Positions 1 through 7,581 of a DNA stretch of 64,000 bases are shown in pieces. This DNA is from HGM13862 sp031553915 (lineage in GTDB: Bacteria > Bacillota > Dehalobacteriia > UBA4068): positions 124,001-188,000 of the forward strand of contig JAVBKT010000004.1 in assembly GCA_031553915.1 (NCBI GenBank). Reading direction: 5' to 3'. Positions within the stretch are counted from its first letter, which is position 1. Every line of letters starts with the position of its first letter. Below the pieces are notes generated by a model, which was not told where the DNA came from, ran no database searches, and saw only the letters and a program-made list of their open reading frames with translations. The position numbers and the translations under genes were made by a program.

Positions 1-12
1 AGGAGTGTATCG

Positions 13-255
13 ATGCCAGAGTATGTTGCCACTTTTTTTACGCATTATGATGCGATCGTTTTCTGCCGCAGCTTAGAGAAGCTTGCCATTACCGGAAAGA
101 TGATGCCGGTGCCAAGAAAACTAAGCAGCTCTTGCGGAACCTGCGTTAGCTTTAGCGATGCGGAGCTAGCCATAGAAAAGATACCGACCGGTGATCTAGA
201 ACGTCTGGTACAAAAGCTGAACAATAATTATATTGATATAGTTGATAACAGATAA
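13..255 (+). CDS. DUF3343 family putative Se/S carrier protein
   Basis: An 80-residue protein with the layout of the DUF3343 (putative Se/S carrier-like) family: a short alpha/beta domain opening with an aromatic/His segment (FFTHYDAIVFCRSLEK) and a central PVPRKLSSSCGTC motif with two close cysteines (about residues 40-43) that could carry a persulfide or perselenide. The ATG follows AGGAG at positions 1-5, so the gene is complete at the window edge. Family members often sit beside selenium genes; here a selenium-type LysR gene and selD lie within 3 kb, which supports a role in selenium or sulfur handling. The biochemical function is not established. A terminator hairpin follows directly, so it is the last gene of an operon that begins outside the window. 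Confidence 0.8.
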   Translation: MPEYVATFFTHYDAIVFCRSLEKLAITGKMMPVPRKLSSSCGTCVSFSDAELAIEKIPTGDLERLVQKLNNNYIDIVDNR

Positions 256-265
256 AAACATAAAT

Positions 266-302
266 AAAGAAAGATACAGGGCATTGCCCTGTATCTTTCT
301 TT
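266..302 (+). terminator. Rho-independent terminator after the DUF3343 gene
   Basis: A perfect 17-bp stem (266-282 with 286-302) around a 3-nt loop, ending in a T-rich 3' arm. It separates the DUF3343 gene from the following hydrolase gene. Confidence 0.85.
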
Positions 303-385
303 ATGGCAGCGATAAAGGAATTTGTCTTATCAAGACGGAATTCTATAGCAAAAGATTATCTTCTGCTATAGAGAGGTAAAACACA

Positions 386-1627
386 ATGAGTGATATTAAA
401 GATATAGCTTTAGCGCCATCAGGCGAAGATAAAATTGCCTGGGTCGAGGCATATATGCCGCTATTAAACCGCATAAAAGAGGATTTCAGCAGGCGTAAGC
501 CCTTTGCCGGGCATGCAATTGCCCTCAGTATCCACCTGGAGGCCAAAACCGCTTTTTTGGCCTTAACCTTAGCAGCCGGCGGCGCGGAGGTCTATGTTAC
601 CGGGTCCAATGTGCTGTCAACGCAGGACGATATTGCCGCGGCTTTGGTCAAAAAAGGCTTTGAGGTTTTTGCTGTTCACGGCGCGGACGATAAGCTTTAT
701 CAGCAGCATTTGCAGCAGGCTTTGGCCTGTCATCCGCATTTGATCCTTGATGATGGCGGCGATTTTGTCAATCTGCTGCATAGCAGTGATATCGCTTTGG
801 CAGACCGGCTGATCGGTGGCTGTGAGGAAACAACCACCGGCATTTTACGCCTTAAAGCCAGGGCGGCCGAGGGGAGCTTGCGCTTTCCGATGATGGCGGT
901 CAATGATGCGGACTGCAAGCATCTCTTTGACAACCGCTATGGCACCGGACAATCCACCTTGACGGCGATTATGGCAGTTACCAACCTTAGCATTGCCTCA
1001 CGCACAGTTGTGGTAGCAGGCTATGGCTGGTGCGGTAAAGGTGTGGCGATGCGCGCCAAAGGCATGGGTGCTAGAGTGATAGTTACTGAGATTGACCCTG
1101 TTAAAGCTATTGAAGCGGTTATGGACGGCTTTGCGGTGATGCCGATGTCAGCCGCGGCTAGGGAGGGCGATATCTTTATCACTGTTACCGGCTGCCGTGA
1201 CGTGATTACATCCCAACATATGCAGCTGATGAAGGCCGGAGCTATTCTCGCCAATGCCGGACACTTTGATTGTGAGGTTAATAAACATGACTTAGCTGCC
1301 CTAGCGGAAGAAGTTTGGCAGCGTAAACCAAGCATCACCGGGTACCGCCTCGAAGACGGCAGGGTGCTTAATCTTTTGGCTGAGGGGCGTTTGGTGAATC
1401 TGGCGGCCGGCATGGGCCATCCGGCGGAAATCATGGATATGAGCTTTGCCATTCAAGCCAAGGCCCTGGAATATTTGCTGCGGCATCAAGGAGAGCTGAC
1501 CAATCAGGTTTATCAGGTTCCGTTGCAAATTGATCAGGATATTGCCCGCTTGAAATTGCTTTGTTTGGGTGTGGAGATTGATCAATTAACCCCGGAGCAA
1601 GTGGCATATTTACATAGCGCTGAATAA
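386..1627 (+). CDS. ahcY: S-adenosylhomocysteine hydrolase
   Basis: A 413-residue adenosylhomocysteinase, which splits S-adenosylhomocysteine into adenosine and homocysteine and keeps SAM-dependent methylation running. Visible landmarks are the CEETTTG active-site segment (about 146-152), the NDADCKHLFDNRYG stretch carrying the substrate Lys/Asp pair (about 173-186), and the NAD-binding loop AGYGWCGKG (211-219) followed by an acidic ribose-binding residue in VTEID. It is shorter than the usual 420-480 residues and lacks the Lys-Tyr tail of the enterobacterial/eukaryotic type, as in the compact bacterial-archaeal form. The start is supported by a GAGGT site. A short hairpin (about 341-372) precedes the ribosome binding site, but I could not fit the SAH riboswitch consensus. 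It ends in a terminator shared with the convergent LysR gene. Confidence 0.93.
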   Translation: MSDIKDIALAPSGEDKIAWVEAYMPLLNRIKEDFSRRKPFAGHAIALSIHLEAKTAFLALTLAAGGAEVYVTGSNVLSTQDDIAAALVKKGFEVFAVHGADDKLYQQHLQQALACHPHLILDDGGDFVNLLHSSDIALADRLIGGCEETTTGILRLKARAAEGSLRFPMMAVNDADCKHLFDNRYGTGQSTLTAIMAVTNLSIASRTVVVAGYGWCGKGVAMRAKGMGARVIVTEIDPVKAIEAVMDGFAVMPMSAAAREGDIFITVTGCRDVITSQHMQLMKAGAILANAGHFDCEVNKHDLAALAEEVWQRKPSITGYRLEDGRVLNLLAEGRLVNLAAGMGHPAEIMDMSFAIQAKALEYLLRHQGELTNQVYQVPLQIDQDIARLKLLCLGVEIDQLTPEQVAYLHSAE

Positions 1628-1635
1628 TAAATAAA

Positions 1636-1674
1636 AAATAGACCCTCTTGCTGCTAGAGCAAGAGGGTCTATTT
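1636..1674. terminator. Bidirectional terminator between ahcY and the LysR gene
   Basis: A long near-perfect hairpin with A-rich and T-rich flanks on both sides, placed between two convergent genes. Confidence 0.85.
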
Positions 1675-1685
1675 ATCAGCTGCAA

Positions 1686-2591
1686 TCATTTAGCTTTGGT
1701 TTGCGTTTGGCTTAACACATAGCCATAGAAGAGCCGCTCGCGTTCCACCAGGCGGTCCTTTTTGCGGCGGATCAGATAAAGATACCGTTCATTATCACCG
1801 GGTAGAGGGAAGACGCAGATTTTGCCCAGCTGAAAGGCATCTTCAGCAGCGCGCTCAGAAACAACCGCCACACCCATGCCTTCGGCCACAGAATTCTTAA
1901 TGGCCTCGGTATCAGACATCTCCGCCACAATATTGAGCGTGCCTTTATGCTGCCTGCGGCTGAGATATTGCTCAAATTCGTAGCGGGTACCAGAGCCTGG
2001 CGGACGGCAAATAAACGGTTCCTTGAACAATTTGTCAAAGAGGTCGCTGTCAGTTGCCAGCTGGCGGAAATGGTCATTATCCGGAGTGATTAAAACGAGC
2101 TTGTCAGTTGCCACCGGATAGTGCTGAAAAGACTCGGCATTAATCTTAGCGCCGCCAAAGCCGATTTTCGCCTTGCCGTCGGAGAGCATGTCGCATACTC
2201 TGGCGCTATCGCAGGGAATAATATTAAAACTGATGGCCGGATATTCTTTGCGGAACCCGGCAATCATCGCCGGCAAAATATATTTTTCCGGTATGGTTGA
2301 GGCCGCGATATTGATCACGCCGCGATGCAATTCTTCTTTGGTACCCACAGCGTCAATAGCTTCGTCATGCAGCGCCAGTATTTTGGCCGCATACTGATAA
2401 AGCAATTTGCCCGCCTCTGAGGCATATACTTCGCGGGTATTGCGAATAAGCAGAGTGGTGGACAGCTCTTTTTCCAGGGCGTTGATATGCGCGCTGACGG
2501 TGGGCTGGCTGAGATAGAGCTTTTCCCCGGCGCGGGAAAAGCTGGAAAGCTCAACTACTGCCATGAATACTTCTAATTGACGAAAGTCCAT
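1686..2591 (-). CDS. LysR-family regulator, selenium-metabolism type
   Basis: A 301-residue LysR regulator: an N-terminal winged helix-turn-helix (about 1-60, MDFRQLEVF...SQPTVSAHI) and a periplasmic-binding-protein-like effector domain (about 90-295). The N-terminal sequence resembles the LysR subgroup that travels with selenium-metabolism genes in Clostridia; this is from memory of the family, not from a search. The ATG at 2591 is chosen because GGAG sits just upstream; the longer reading adds four residues and lacks its own site. The gene is divergent from selD across a 142-bp gap, the classical arrangement of a LysR protein controlling its neighbour. The effector is unknown; a selenium or sulfur compound is an inference. 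Confidence 0.85.
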   Translation of the reverse strand: MDFRQLEVFMAVVELSSFSRAGEKLYLSQPTVSAHINALEKELSTTLLIRNTREVYASEAGKLLYQYAAKILALHDEAIDAVGTKEELHRGVINIAASTIPEKYILPAMIAGFRKEYPAISFNIIPCDSARVCDMLSDGKAKIGFGGAKINAESFQHYPVATDKLVLITPDNDHFRQLATDSDLFDKLFKEPFICRPPGSGTRYEFEQYLSRRQHKGTLNIVAEMSDTEAIKNSVAEGMGVAVVSERAAEDAFQLGKICVFPLPGDNERYLYLIRRKKDRLVERERLFYGYVLSQTQTKAK

Positions 2592-2652
2592 AAGAATCTC
2601 CAATCTGTCTCTAGCCTACATTATACTAGAAGTTGCGGAATTTGTCATCTTA

Positions 2653-2681
2653 TTGCTATTTTGCTTTGCTTGGGCTATAAT
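2653..2681 (+). promoter_or_regulatory. Candidate sigma-A promoter for selD
   Basis: TTGCTA (2653-2658), a 17-bp spacer and a consensus TATAAT (2676-2681), 52 bp before the selD start and inside the divergent LysR-selD gap where a LysR protein would bind. Confidence 0.6.
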
Positions 2682-2733
2682 TATTTTGGTGATTTATTGT
2701 TAAATACAGTTAAGACATTTCGAGGTGCAAATA

Positions 2734-3768
2734 ATGCCTGATCAACGACAAAAATTAACACAGATGACGACAGCGTCCGGCTGAGCGGCAAAAATAGGAC
2801 CGGGTGTCCTTGCGGAAATTTTAGCCGGATTGCCAAAGTTTTCTGATCCAAAGCTCTTAGTTGGCTTCGATACCAGCGATGACGCTTGCGTATATCAAAT
2901 CAGCAGTGATTTGGCCTTGGTGCAGACTGTTGATTTTTTCCCGCCGATGGTAGATGATCCCTATACCTTTGGCCAAATAGCCGCGGCTAATGCCTTATCC
3001 GATGTTTATGCCATGGGCGGCACGCCCAAGCTGGCGATGAATTTGCTCTGTTTTCCCAACTGTTTGCCAGCCGCCGATGTGGCGAAAATACTGGAAGGAG
3101 GTTATTCCAAGGTAGCGGAGGCAGGAGCAATTATTGCCGGGGGGCATAGCATTTCTGATCCTGAGCCAAAATATGGCCTCTCGGTGTGCGGATTTGTTGA
3201 TCCTGAGAAGATTCTCACCAATAGCGGCGTCCAGCTGGGGGATAAGCTGATTTTGACCAAGCCTTTGGGCACCGGCATCATGGTGACTGCCGCCAAGGCG
3301 GAAATGATTGACGAAGTTGCTCTGCAACCGGCAATTGCCGCTATGACTATGCTCAACAAGAGAGCTGCGGAAATAGCCGCTGCTTATCATATTGATGCCT
3401 GCACCGATATTACCGGCTTTGGTCTGCTGGGGCATGCGGCGGAGATGCTGGGAAACGATCAGCTTAGCTTACTAATTGACAGCAAAAATATACCGCTGAT
3501 TAACGGAGCCTACGAGATGGCAGCTATGGGCTTGATTCCGGAAGGCGCCTATCATAACCGCGAATATGCGGGGGATAAGGTGTGCTTTGAGCAAAAGGTT
3601 GAGACGGCGCTTAGGGATATTTGTTATGACCCGCAAACCTCCGGAGGTCTGCTTTTTGCTGTTCCTGCTCCTGAAGCGGAAGCTTTGCTGGCTGACCTGA
3701 GAAAAGAATGCCCCGGCTCCGCTATTATTGGCGAGGTCGTAGCGGGCAGAGGTATTGTTGTAAAATAA
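2734..3768 (+). CDS. selD: Selenide, water dikinase, itself a selenoprotein (Sec17 encoded by UGA at 2782-2784)
   Basis: SelD makes selenophosphate from selenide and ATP, the donor for selenocysteine and selenouridine. A conventional reading starts only after a TGA codon. Reading upstream in the same frame gives an ATG at 2734 with a GAGGTG site and a 16-residue start ending in ASG, then TGA, then AAK. This lines up residue for residue with the E. coli SelD active site, where Cys17 and Lys20 are catalytic: UGA stands at position 17 and Lys at 20. The equivalent of Cys19 is Ala. The rest of the 344-residue protein shows the expected ATP/Mg motifs (DTSDDACVY, AGGHSI, TDITGFGLLGH, DPQTSGGL). A SECIS-like hairpin follows the UGA. 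Sec-containing SelD proteins are known, but automated calling would truncate this gene. Confidence 0.95.
2785..2827 (+). promoter_or_regulatory. Bacterial SECIS-type hairpin in selD
   Basis: Directly after the UGA lies a hairpin. The apical stem AGGAC/GTCCT (2796-2800 with 2806-2810) has a 5-nt loop CGGGT exposing G residues; the lower stem is AAAAT/ATTTT (2791-2795 with 2818-2822) and CGGC/GCCG (2786-2789 with 2824-2827), with an asymmetric internal loop. The apical loop lies about 17 nt from the UGA, in the range bacterial SelB requires. Confidence 0.85.
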
Positions 3769-3787
3769 TAGCTGTTTACTTAAAAAA

Positions 3788-3818
3788 ATGATGGGCTAGT
3801 AGCCCATCATTTTTTTTA
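3788..3818. terminator. Shared terminator of selD and the DJ-1 gene, overlapping the DJ-1 stop codon
   Basis: Stem ATGATGGGCT/AGCCCATCAT (3788-3797 with 3801-3810) with a T8 run on the plus side and an A7 run on the other. The last codons and stop of the convergent DJ-1 gene lie inside the stem. Confidence 0.85.
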
Positions 3819-4377
3819 TAGTCTGGCTGTTATCGCGGCTGGTTAAGATGCCAAGCAGCTCCAGAGCGACAAAAGGCGCTGAGGCCGGGTCGCTGCTGGT
3901 GATAATATTCCCGTCAACACAGTGGTTTTCTTCAACAACAATTGCTCCATAGCCGGCTAATTGCTTTAACCAGCGGCTATCTTCTCCCTGATAAGTAGTA
4001 GCGTGTTTATCTGTGAGAATGCCGCAGCTGCCCAAAATCAAGGCACCGGTACAAACAGCGGCGAGCGGCTTATTTTGCGCTGCAAAAGCTTGAATAATGC
4101 TCTTGATCTGCGCGTTATCCTGAGCGGCAAAATAGCCAAAACGGGCAAAACCACCAGGCAGAGCCAGAGCGGCAAAGTCAGCAGTATTGATCTGATCAAG
4201 CAGGATATCAGCGTGTATACTATGATCAAAGCTTGATTGAATGATCGGCATAGCTCCGGCGCAGAACAACTCCGTTGTTTTATCACCGGCCAGCATATTC
4301 CAGCCAAAAACATCAATAAAAGCGGCCGCCTCCAAAAACTCAAAACCCTCTGGCAGCAACAGGAGAATCCTTTTCAT
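3796..4377 (-). CDS. DJ-1/PfpI family protein
   Basis: A 193-residue single-domain protein of the DJ-1/PfpI (class I glutamine amidotransferase-like) superfamily. The nucleophile-elbow cysteine is Cys109 in AAVCTGALIL and the partner acid is Glu16 in EFLE; both are the hallmark residues. Members include deglycases, chaperones, proteases and redox sensors, so the exact activity cannot be assigned. The start lies 8 nt after the upstream GNAT gene, indicating one transcript. The 3' end is embedded in the selD terminator hairpin. Confidence 0.85.
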   Translation of the reverse strand: MKRILLLLPEGFEFLEAAAFIDVFGWNMLAGDKTTELFCAGAMPIIQSSFDHSIHADILLDQINTADFAALALPGGFARFGYFAAQDNAQIKSIIQAFAAQNKPLAAVCTGALILGSCGILTDKHATTYQGEDSRWLKQLAGYGAIVVEENHCVDGNIITSSDPASAPFVALELLGILTSRDNSQTIKKMMGY

Positions 4378-4385
4378 AACTTACC

Positions 4386-5153
4386 TCATAGCTTAGCTGG
4401 TTGTTTATAGAGCATTAAAATGGGCTTTGACGCAAAAGTAAAGCCTATTTTTTTTTGCATGGCAATAGAAGCGTGATTATCAGCGAAACAATAGCCATAG
4501 GGAATGTGACCTTTGCGCAATTCAAGATTAGTCAGATGACAAGTGAGCGCAGAGCCAAAACCTTTGCGCTGAAATTGCGGGAATATCTCCAGCATACCCA
4601 GGCTGCCGTCATCATGAGTGCCGGCAAAGCCAGCCAGCTCACCATAATAGAAGGCGCCGATGATGCCGCTATGCAGCCGTTCTTGCAGATAGCGTGGGTT
4701 GGGAATTAAAGTATAATGTTCTATGACAGCAGGCAGATATTCATCGCTGAGCAAGCGGCAACGCAGCCCCTTGATATAGGGGATGGTGATATCAGGCTCG
4801 AGATATGCCGAGAGCAAAATTGGCGTTCTAGCGCAGCGGTAGCCTAGCTCAGCTAAAAGCTCCTGGTACTGTGGCTGATAAAGAATCAGCCCGTGCCCGG
4901 GGGCAACAAGCGGTAATAGGGCTGCCAGCGTCTGTTCATTCTCCGCGCTCAAATGATAATCACCGCTGGGAATATTTAGCAGCAGCAGGCCGTCTTTTTG
5001 GGCATAAAGAATTTTTGCCGTCCTTCTCTTGATACTTTGAGAAATGGCAATATAGAGCAGCGGGTCTTTTTGCAGATAGTCATCGACAATTTGAGCTATA
5101 AACATATAGTTATTTATACCCGGATTTGCCGTAACTATTAGCCTTTTGCCCAA
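4386..5153 (-). CDS. GNAT-family N-acetyltransferase
   Basis: About 255 residues, with a C-terminal GNAT fold (about 130-250). The acetyl-CoA motif reads FPQFQRKGFGSALT, followed by a typical beta-alpha tail (NHASIAMQKKIGF). The N-terminal 120 residues are unassigned and may bind substrate, so the acceptor is unknown. The start is uncertain. A TTG at 5153 has no ribosome binding site, but a good promoter (5163-5191) ends 9 nt before it, so this start would be nearly leaderless. The next ATG (5105) also lacks a clear site. The downstream DJ-1 gene is co-transcribed. Confidence 0.75.
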   Translation of the reverse strand: MGKRLIVTANPGINNYMFIAQIVDDYLQKDPLLYIAISQSIKRRTAKILYAQKDGLLLLNIPSGDYHLSAENEQTLAALLPLVAPGHGLILYQPQYQELLAELGYRCARTPILLSAYLEPDITIPYIKGLRCRLLSDEYLPAVIEHYTLIPNPRYLQERLHSGIIGAFYYGELAGFAGTHDDGSLGMLEIFPQFQRKGFGSALTCHLTNLELRKGHIPYGYCFADNHASIAMQKKIGFTFASKPILMLYKQPAKL

Positions 5154-5162
5154 GATAAGTTT

Positions 5163-5191
5163 ATTATAGCTTTTGCTGATGATAATAACAA
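5163..5191 (-). promoter_or_regulatory. Promoter of the GNAT/DJ-1 unit
   Basis: On the minus strand TTGTTA (5191-5186), a 17-bp spacer and a consensus TATAAT (5168-5163). The predicted transcription start falls 2-4 nt before the TTG start codon at 5153. Confidence 0.6.
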
Positions 5192-5204
5192 GAAAAACAG
5201 CGCA

Positions 5205-5726
5205 TTAAAGATCAAATCTATTATACCCGGCAAAACAATCGCGGCAGACCTTTTGGCTGTTTTGCACACGCAGCATATGTTCTGCTGTGCTTTCGCCGCA
5301 GCAGGCGCAAGTGGCGCTGGCAAAAATACGCGCCTGCTCAGGGATTTTTATCTTCGTTTCTTTAATATCAAACATTTCTTCCGCCGCGCAGTTTTGATAA
5401 TAAGCAAAGGTTTCCTCGCGCGTCATATCCTCTGGTTTGGCTTTGAGCACCAGGCGAATAGAAGTGTTTGTGCCGCGGTTATAGAAAGAAAAGGCTTGCT
5501 TGCCGGTCAGATGAAAAAGCAGATTACCTTTACCCACGCTGCAACCGAGTATCACCTGAATGGCGTCAATGCCGCAGGCGTCATTCTCGGCGATGCAAAC
5601 AAGCTCTTCATCCGAAGAAAAACTGAGCCCTAGCAGGCTTTGCGCATATAAGGCTGCTTTATAGCCAATAGTCAGGCCGCCGCATTCGTGACCATGAAAC
5701 TCAACGCATTTTTGCCATAAATCCAT
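5205..5726 (-). CDS. FmdE family protein with C-terminal zinc finger
   Basis: A 173-residue FmdE-type protein. The N-terminal domain starts with the diagnostic FHGHECGGL metal-ligand segment (about 9-17) and has a conserved CIAENDACGIDAIQ stretch; the C-terminus carries a CACC...CRDC four-cysteine zinc finger (about 142-165). FmdE is named after an accessory protein of molybdenum/tungsten formylmethanofuran dehydrogenase and is widespread near metal transporters and molybdoenzymes in anaerobes; its biochemical role is still unclear. It starts 18 nt after the ABC ATPase gene with a GGGAGGTG site, so it is the last gene of the importer operon. That context suggests handling of the metal imported by the ABC system. 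Confidence 0.85.
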   Translation of the reverse strand: MDLWQKCVEFHGHECGGLTIGYKAALYAQSLLGLSFSSDEELVCIAENDACGIDAIQVILGCSVGKGNLLFHLTGKQAFSFYNRGTNTSIRLVLKAKPEDMTREETFAYYQNCAAEEMFDIKETKIKIPEQARIFASATCACCGESTAEHMLRVQNSQKVCRDCFAGYNRFDL

Positions 5727-5744
5727 ATTAAAGGCACCTCCCGT

Positions 5745-6494
5745 TTACTTAATAATAACTACTTTTTGCCCTTCCGCTTCAATCACCCGGGCATTAATGC
5801 CATACACATCATAAATAGTTTGCGGGTTGACAATGCTTTGATCGCCGCAAGCATAGACAGCGCCATTTTTGAGGAAAAGAAATTTGTCACAATAGCGCAA
5901 AGCCAGGCTCAGATCATGAATAGCCATCAATACCGCAATATTCTTTTCCGCAGCCAATTTTTTCACCAGCGTTAGCATCTCATACTGGTTTTTGGGGTCG
6001 AGATTGCTGGTTGGCTCATCCAGGAGCAGCAATTTTGGCTGCTGCACCAGCGCCCGCGCCAGCATCACTTTTTGCAGCTCGCCGCCGCTCAGTTCATTGA
6101 GGTAGCGCAGCTTAAAGGCGCTGAGGCCGATTTTGTCCAGGACATCGTCACAAATATCCAGGTCTTCTTGAGATAAGGCCCATTTGATATATGGCCTTCT
6201 GCCCAGCAAAACGCTATCAAAAACAGTGGTGTGGTTCATCTCATTTTTTTGCGCCACATAGGAAACATTGTGCGCCGCCTCATTGCGCGGCATGTGCAGC
6301 ACATCTTTGCCATCTACCAGCACTGTTCCGCCAAGCGGGGTGTGGATTCTGTTGAGGCAGGTGATAAAAGTGCTTTTACCGGCGCCATTATTGCCGAGAA
6401 TCCCCATCAGCGCGCCTTCTTCAATTGACACAGATATATTGTTGAGAATCTCTGTTTTGCCATAGGCAAAAGAGATGTCGCGTATTTCTATCAT
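5745..6494 (-). CDS. ABC transporter ATP-binding protein, FecE/BtuD type
   Basis: 249 residues with every ABC ATPase motif: Walker A GNNGAGKST (about 34-42), signature LSGGELQK (about 138-145), Walker B LLLLDEPTS (about 155-163) and switch His in AIHDLSLA. It is the energising subunit of a metal-chelate importer, overlapping the permease gene by 4 nt (ATGA), which implies translational coupling. The family covers ferric siderophores, cobalamin, haem and, in the MolABC branch, molybdate/tungstate; the sequence alone does not choose between them. Confidence 0.92.
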   Translation of the reverse strand: MIEIRDISFAYGKTEILNNISVSIEEGALMGILGNNGAGKSTFITCLNRIHTPLGGTVLVDGKDVLHMPRNEAAHNVSYVAQKNEMNHTTVFDSVLLGRRPYIKWALSQEDLDICDDVLDKIGLSAFKLRYLNELSGGELQKVMLARALVQQPKLLLLDEPTSNLDPKNQYEMLTLVKKLAAEKNIAVLMAIHDLSLALRYCDKFLFLKNGAVYACGDQSIVNPQTIYDVYGINARVIEAEGQKVVIIK

Positions 6495-7579
6495 CGCAAA
6501 TCACCTTTTTTAAAGATCAGATAAAGGAACAGCGGCGCGCCGAGAAAAGAGGTCAAAGCGCCAATCGGTAAAATAGTGGGGGAGACAATAGTGCGCGAGC
6601 ATAGATCAGCCAAAAGCAGCACAATAGCTCCCATCAAAGCAGAGCAGGGGATGAGAAAGCGAAAATCATTGCCGACAAATCTGCGCACGATATGCGGGGC
6701 GATCAGCCCGATAAAACTGATGCAGCCGACAAAAGCAACTGCCACGGCAGAGATCATCGCCGCCAAAAACATGCTGATCAGGATAAAGGAATCTACTTTT
6801 ACACCAAGGCTTTTGGCCGTAGGTACGCCGCCCTCTAGGGCATTATAATTCCAGCGGTTGCCCATAAAGTAGATGAAAGTAGCAAAGTTGAGTATGGCAA
6901 TCAGGCCAATCTCCCGCCACCCAGCGCGGCCCAAATCGCCAAAGGTCCAATATACTACAGAAGCTACTTTGATATCATCCGCGAAATATTGCAGCAGGGC
7001 AGTGGCGCCGCTAAAAAGAGCGCTCAAGGCTACACCGGCCAGCACCATCGTAGCGGGGGTGACCTGTTTGATTCTGGCCAAGCCGAGTATAATCAAAGTA
7101 GTCAGTATACCGCCGGCAATGGCGCACAGCGTCACCAGATAGGGGTTGGTGATAGCAATGGCCACAGCGCCGGCAGAATTGATTTGTGTGCCTGCCTGCA
7201 GGTAAATGATGGCAAAGGCAGCGCCAAAGGTCGCGCCTTGGGAAACGCCGAGAGTGGAAGCTGACGCTAAAGGATTGCGCAGCACATTTTGCATGATGCA
7301 GCCTGCCATAGCCAGCGCAATGCCGACAACGATAGCCACGACAATACGCGGCAAGCGTACATGCCAGATTATCGCCGCCGTTTGCGCGGTGCCTTTGCCA
7401 AGCAGGGTGTTGATCACATCAGCCAGGCTGAGGTTTGATGAGCCGACCGTGATGGAAACGATGGCAATGGCACAAAGGCTAAATAGCAGTGTGGCCAGCA
7501 TCAGCCATTTTCTGCGGATGAATTGACTATAGCTGGCTGAACCATGCAGTTTAGAATTGTTATCGCTGTTCTGCGCCAC
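6491..7579 (-). CDS. FecCD-family ABC transporter permease
   Basis: A 362-residue polytopic inner-membrane protein of the FecCD/BtuC family with about nine to ten hydrophobic segments. The conserved coupling region reads CISFIGLIAPHIVRRFVG (about 290-307), and the N-terminal half carries the family's RLPRI and AGCIMQNVLRNPLA motifs. The first 30 residues are hydrophilic and cytoplasmic. It is coupled to the ATPase gene (4-nt overlap) and starts 2 nt after the binding-protein gene ends. Confidence 0.92.
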   Translation of the reverse strand: MAQNSDNNSKLHGSASYSQFIRRKWLMLATLLFSLCAIAIVSITVGSSNLSLADVINTLLGKGTAQTAAIIWHVRLPRIVVAIVVGIALAMAGCIMQNVLRNPLASASTLGVSQGATFGAAFAIIYLQAGTQINSAGAVAIAITNPYLVTLCAIAGGILTTLIILGLARIKQVTPATMVLAGVALSALFSGATALLQYFADDIKVASVVYWTFGDLGRAGWREIGLIAILNFATFIYFMGNRWNYNALEGGVPTAKSLGVKVDSFILISMFLAAMISAVAVAFVGCISFIGLIAPHIVRRFVGNDFRFLIPCSALMGAIVLLLADLCSRTIVSPTILPIGALTSFLGAPLFLYLIFKKGDLR

Positions 7580-7581
7580 TA

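Noticed and set aside
341..385. SAH riboswitch upstream of ahcY
   Set aside because: Only a simple 8-bp hairpin was seen; the conserved pseudoknotted core was not recognised.
2830..3768. SelD starting at a TTG codon at 2830
   Set aside because: That start would drop the catalytic residue 17 region; the UGA readthrough frame with ATG 2734, ribosome binding site and hairpin explains the data better.
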